A stretch of 64,000 bases of DNA, taken from positions 744,001-808,000 of the forward strand of contig NZ_NERY01000001.1 in NCBI RefSeq assembly GCF_003063375.1, read 5' to 3'. The position numbers and the translations under genes were made by a program. Origin of the DNA: Limnohabitans sp. MMS-10A-178. GTDB lineage: Bacteria; Pseudomonadota; Gammaproteobacteria; Burkholderiales; Burkholderiaceae_C. The notes under the pieces are model-generated. The model ran no database searches. It was not told the DNA's origin and saw nothing but the letters and a program-made list of their open reading frames with translations. How positions within the stretch are numbered: position 1 is the first letter of the stretch; each line of letters opens with the position of its first letter. Of the stretch, positions 61,235 to 64,000 are shown piece by piece.

Positions 61235-62152
61235 GTGACTGAAGCATCAACCGCATTTGTTGAAGTTGGAGACTCATTGGAGCCATTGCGCAGCCCTTTT
61301 TTGATGGCGTTGGGAGAGCGTGTTCGCAACTTGCGCTCTCGCAAAGGCATGACGCGAAAAGCCGTTGCCTTGGCAGCGGATGTGTCAGAGCGCCACTTGG
61401 CCAATTTGGAATATGGCACAGGGAATGTGTCTGTGTTGGTATTGCTCCAGGTGTCTCATGCCTTGCAATGCTCCTTGGCAGAATTGTTGGGCGATATCAG
61501 TACCAGCTCACCCGAGTGGCTGCTCATTCGGGAGTTGTTGAGCAAGCGCACAGAGTCTGATTTGAGACGTGCCCGTGTACAGCTGACAGAAATGTTTGGA
61601 GAAGGTGGTGATGCTTCTGCTCGTCGGACTCGCATTGCACTGATTGGTCTGCGAGGTGCTGGCAAAACCACGCTGGGTCAGCGTTTGGCAGACGATTTGG
61701 GTTTTGCGTTTATCGAACTCAGCCGTGAAATTGAAAAATTTGCAGGCTGTCAAATCAGTGAAATTCACAACCTTTATGGTGCCAATGCCTACCGCCGTTA
61801 CGAACGCCGTGCGTTAGAGGAAGCCATTCAAATTTATCCTGAGGTGGTCATTGCAACACCGGGTGGATTGGTCTCCGATTCAGCCAATTTCAACTTGTTG
61901 TTGTCGCATTGCACCACTGTGTGGTTGCAAGCCAGTGCTAACGATCACATGGCACGAGTGGCTGCACAAGGCGATCTGCGTCCTATGGCGGCCAGCCCTG
62001 AAGCCATGGAAGATTTGAAGCGCATCTTGGAGGGCCGCTCGGCTTTTTACTCAAAAGCCGACATCAGCATCGATACCAGTGCGCAAGACACCGACGAGAG
62101 CTTCAAACGTTTGAAAACTGAAGTACGCAAAGTAATTCAGTGGGTTGAGTGA
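61235..62152 (+). CDS. boxR: BoxR-type regulator: XRE helix-turn-helix fused to shikimate kinase-like domain
   Basis: The listed ORF begins far upstream inside the regulatory region; the GTG at 61235 is preceded by GGAG at 6-nt spacing and gives 305 aa, the usual BoxR size. Residues about 25-85 are an XRE helix-turn-helix ('MTRKAVALAADVSERHLANL'), and from about 130 a shikimate kinase-like domain begins with P-loop 'GLRGAGKTTLGQRL'. In BoxR/BzdR this second domain senses benzoyl-CoA and relieves repression of the benzoate genes. It is divergent from bclA and upstream of boxC. Confidence 0.93.
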   Translation: MTEASTAFVEVGDSLEPLRSPFLMALGERVRNLRSRKGMTRKAVALAADVSERHLANLEYGTGNVSVLVLLQVSHALQCSLAELLGDISTSSPEWLLIRELLSKRTESDLRRARVQLTEMFGEGGDASARRTRIALIGLRGAGKTTLGQRLADDLGFAFIELSREIEKFAGCQISEIHNLYGANAYRRYERRALEEAIQIYPEVVIATPGGLVSDSANFNLLLSHCTTVWLQASANDHMARVAAQGDLRPMAASPEAMEDLKRILEGRSAFYSKADISIDTSAQDTDESFKRLKTEVRKVIQWVE

Positions 62153-62196
62153 AGATTGCAAAATATTTCTAAAATATAGGGTAAATACTTATTATT

Positions 62197-62244
62197 TGCA
62201 ATAAATTGCATGTTGAGTGTTTTGAATTTATGCAATAAACTGCA
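62197..62244 (+). promoter_or_regulatory. boxC promoter with two BoxR-type operators
   Basis: Two perfect TGCA-N6-TGCA sites, TGCAATAAATTGCA (62197-62210) and TGCAATAAACTGCA (62231-62244), lie 34 bp apart. A possible promoter, TTGCAT (62206-62211), 17 bp, TATGCA (62229-62234), places the first site on the -35 and the second on the -10 and start site. The -10 is poor. Confidence 0.68.
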
Positions 62245-62279
62245 TGTCATCGGCTCAGCAACTCAATTTGGAGACACAC

Positions 62280-63938
62280 ATGACATCAGCACCCATCGTC
62301 AATTACCAAACCTCACCCGAAAACTACAAGCACATCAGCTTGGCATTTGACGGCGCAGTGGCTACTTTGTCCATCAACATCGATGAAAACGCTGGCATTC
62401 GGCCTGGCTACAAACTCAAGCTCAACTCATACGACTTGGGTGTGGACATTGAATTGCACGATGCTCTGCAGCGCATTCGCTTTGAGCACCCCGAAGTTCG
62501 CTCTGTGGTGGTGACCAGTTTGAAAGACCGCGTGTTCTGCTCTGGTGCCAACATTTTCATGTTGGGTGTTTCTACCCATGGCTGGAAAGTTAACTTCTGT
62601 AAGTTCACCAACGAAACACGCAACGGCATTGAAGACTCCAGTAAATACTCTGGCTTGAAATTTGTGGCCGCATTGAACGGCGCCTGCGCTGGCGGTGGTT
62701 ATGAGTTGGCTTTGGCTTGCGATGACATCGTTTTGGTCGACGACCGTTCTTCATCAGTTTCATTGCCTGAAGTGCCATTGCTTGGCGTATTGCCAGGGAC
62801 GGGTGGTCTGACTCGCGTCACCGACAAGCGCCACGTACGCCACGACTTGGCCGATATTTTCTGCACCAGTGTGGAAGGTGTTCGTGGTCAAAAAGCCGTC
62901 GACTGGCGCTTGGTCGATGCCATTGCCAAGCCCAACCAATTCCAGCAAGTGGTGCGTGAGCGCGCAGACAAATTGGCTGCACAAAGCGATCGTCCTGCTG
63001 CTGAAAAAGGGGTATCACTGACACCCATTCAACGCAATATTTCAGAGAACAGTCTCAGTTACAACAACGTCACAGTTGAAATCGACCGCGCAAAACGTGT
63101 TGCCACCTTCACAGTCAAAGCGCCTGCCTCTGCACAACCCACAGACATCGCTGGCATCTTGGCAGCTGGCGCTCAGTGGTGGCCCCTGCAAATGGTGCGT
63201 GAGTTGGACGACGCCATTTTGCACATGCGTACCAACGAACTTGATATTGGCACATGGCTGCTCAAAGCCACTGGCGATGCCAAAGCCGTGTTGGCCAGCG
63301 ACGCTACTTTGTTGGCTCACAAAGATCACTGGTTCGTGCGCGAAACCATTGGCCACTTGCGCCGCACTTTGGCACGTTTGGATGTGTCATCACGCAGTAT
63401 TTTTGCCATCGTCGAAGAGGGCACCTGCTTCGTTGGTACCTTTGCCGAATTGGCCTTCTGTGCAGACCGCACTTACATGTTGGCCTTGCCAGACGATGCT
63501 GACAAAGCACCCACCATTCAGTTGAACGAATTCAACTTCGGCTTCTACCCCATGGTGAACGACCAGTCTCGTTTGGCTCGTCGCTTCTACGAAGAAGTGC
63601 CGGCCATGGAAGCGGCTCGTGGTGCCATTGGCAAAGCATTGGACGCTGATGCTGCTTTGGATTTGGGCTTGGTCACTGCTGCACCCGACGATATCGATTG
63701 GGAAGACGAAATTCGCATGTGCTTGGAAGAGCGCGCTGCCATGTCACCCGACGCCCTCACAGGCCTCGAAGCCAACTTGCGTTTTGCCAGCCAAGAGAAC
63801 ATGCTCACCCGTATTTTTGGCCGCCTCACTGCATGGCAAAACTGGATCTTCCAGCGCCCCAATGCCGTGGGTGAAAAAGGTGCTTTGAAGGTGTACGGCA
63901 AAGGTGAAAAAGTGCAGTTCGACATGAACCGTGTGTAA
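62280..63938 (+). CDS. boxC: Benzoyl-CoA-dihydrodiol lyase
   Basis: The track starts at 62244, inside a predicted operator; the ATG at 62280 ('MTSAPIVNYQTSPENYKHIS') has GGAG 6 nt upstream, so I use it (552 aa). The protein is a crotonase-fold enzyme: 'FCSGANIFMLGVSTHGWKVNF' and 'NGACAGGGYELALACDD' form the CoA and oxyanion-hole region, with a second crotonase-like half from about 270. BoxC opens 2,3-epoxybenzoyl-CoA to 3,4-didehydroadipyl-CoA semialdehyde and formate. The oxygenase genes boxA and boxB are not in the window and probably follow. Confidence 0.94.
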   Translation: MTSAPIVNYQTSPENYKHISLAFDGAVATLSINIDENAGIRPGYKLKLNSYDLGVDIELHDALQRIRFEHPEVRSVVVTSLKDRVFCSGANIFMLGVSTHGWKVNFCKFTNETRNGIEDSSKYSGLKFVAALNGACAGGGYELALACDDIVLVDDRSSSVSLPEVPLLGVLPGTGGLTRVTDKRHVRHDLADIFCTSVEGVRGQKAVDWRLVDAIAKPNQFQQVVRERADKLAAQSDRPAAEKGVSLTPIQRNISENSLSYNNVTVEIDRAKRVATFTVKAPASAQPTDIAGILAAGAQWWPLQMVRELDDAILHMRTNELDIGTWLLKATGDAKAVLASDATLLAHKDHWFVRETIGHLRRTLARLDVSSRSIFAIVEEGTCFVGTFAELAFCADRTYMLALPDDADKAPTIQLNEFNFGFYPMVNDQSRLARRFYEEVPAMEAARGAIGKALDADAALDLGLVTAAPDDIDWEDEIRMCLEERAAMSPDALTGLEANLRFASQENMLTRIFGRLTAWQNWIFQRPNAVGEKGALKVYGKGEKVQFDMNRV

Positions 63939-64000
63939 GCCATTTATTTACAAAAAGTTTTGAAAGTGTTGTGCAGCAAGGTTCCCGGTGGTCTTTGCTG
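63939..64000. other. Right edge: no gene recognised
   Basis: The last 62 bases follow the boxC stop. No hairpin terminator and no start codon with a ribosome-binding site are visible, so transcription could continue into a further box gene beyond the edge. Confidence 0.4.

Overview
The window looks like chromosomal DNA of a betaproteobacterium of the order Burkholderiales, probably Comamonadaceae and possibly close to Limnohabitans or Rhodoferax. That placement is inferred from familiar gene strings: rplU-rpmA-obgE-proB, hemA-prfA-prmC, fmdB-DUF502-aspS, rhodanese-grxC-secB-gpsA, ubiE-(Tim44)-ubiJ-ubiB and the box benzoyl-CoA genes. No 16S gene is present to confirm it. The DNA is densely coding. 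I see no tRNA, rRNA, insertion sequence, prophage or CRISPR array, and no gene-free stretch exceeds about 300 bases.

Region by region. (1) 1-8.3 kb is a sugar-use locus: the end of a GH17 beta-1,3-glucanase-like gene faces a five-gene operon (binding protein, two permeases, GH1 beta-glucosidase, ABC ATPase), with a LacI-family regulator beside it. A perfect 14-bp palindrome overlaps the operon's predicted transcription start, and a near-copy lies before lacI, which suggests local control and autoregulation. The substrate is probably a beta-glucan or its oligosaccharides. (2) 8.3-22.3 kb is mostly housekeeping: YebC, ispB, ribosomal proteins L21/L27, obgE, proB, rppH, proS, a lytic transglycosylase, grxD, prmC, prfA and hemA. 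It also holds an unusual membrane protein with a C-terminal winged helix, next to a threonine dehydratase. (3) 22.3-27.5 kb is a glycerol-3-phosphate/glycerophosphodiester uptake operon, ugpBAEC plus ugpQ. (4) 27.6-38.4 kb holds a giant FAD/Fe-S oxidoreductase, the ubiquinone genes ubiE, ubiJ and ubiB with a Tim44-like protein among them, an SSS symporter, an FmdB protein and a DUF502 protein. (5) 38.4-46.2 kb holds aspS, a methyltransferase, nudB, an EEP hydrolase with a ClsB-type cardiolipin synthase, then folE followed directly by a BLUF blue-light sensor and a DUF429 protein. (6) 46.1-59.5 kb holds two SulP transporters, moeB, ctpA, gpmA, the rhodanese-grxC-secB-gpsA string, scpA, metG and apbC. 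(7) 59.5-64 kb starts the aerobic hybrid benzoate pathway: benzoate-CoA ligase, divergent boxR and boxC. TGCA-N6-TGCA repeats sit at both promoters; boxB and boxA probably lie beyond the right edge.

I did not find a clearly new multi-gene system. The observations most worth a second look are the membrane-anchored winged-helix protein, the BoxR-type operators, the folE-BLUF-DUF429 string, a hairpin between the Shine-Dalgarno and start codon of ugpA, the tandem repeats in the rplU leader, and a run of tail-to-tail gene pairs that share or nearly share stop codons.
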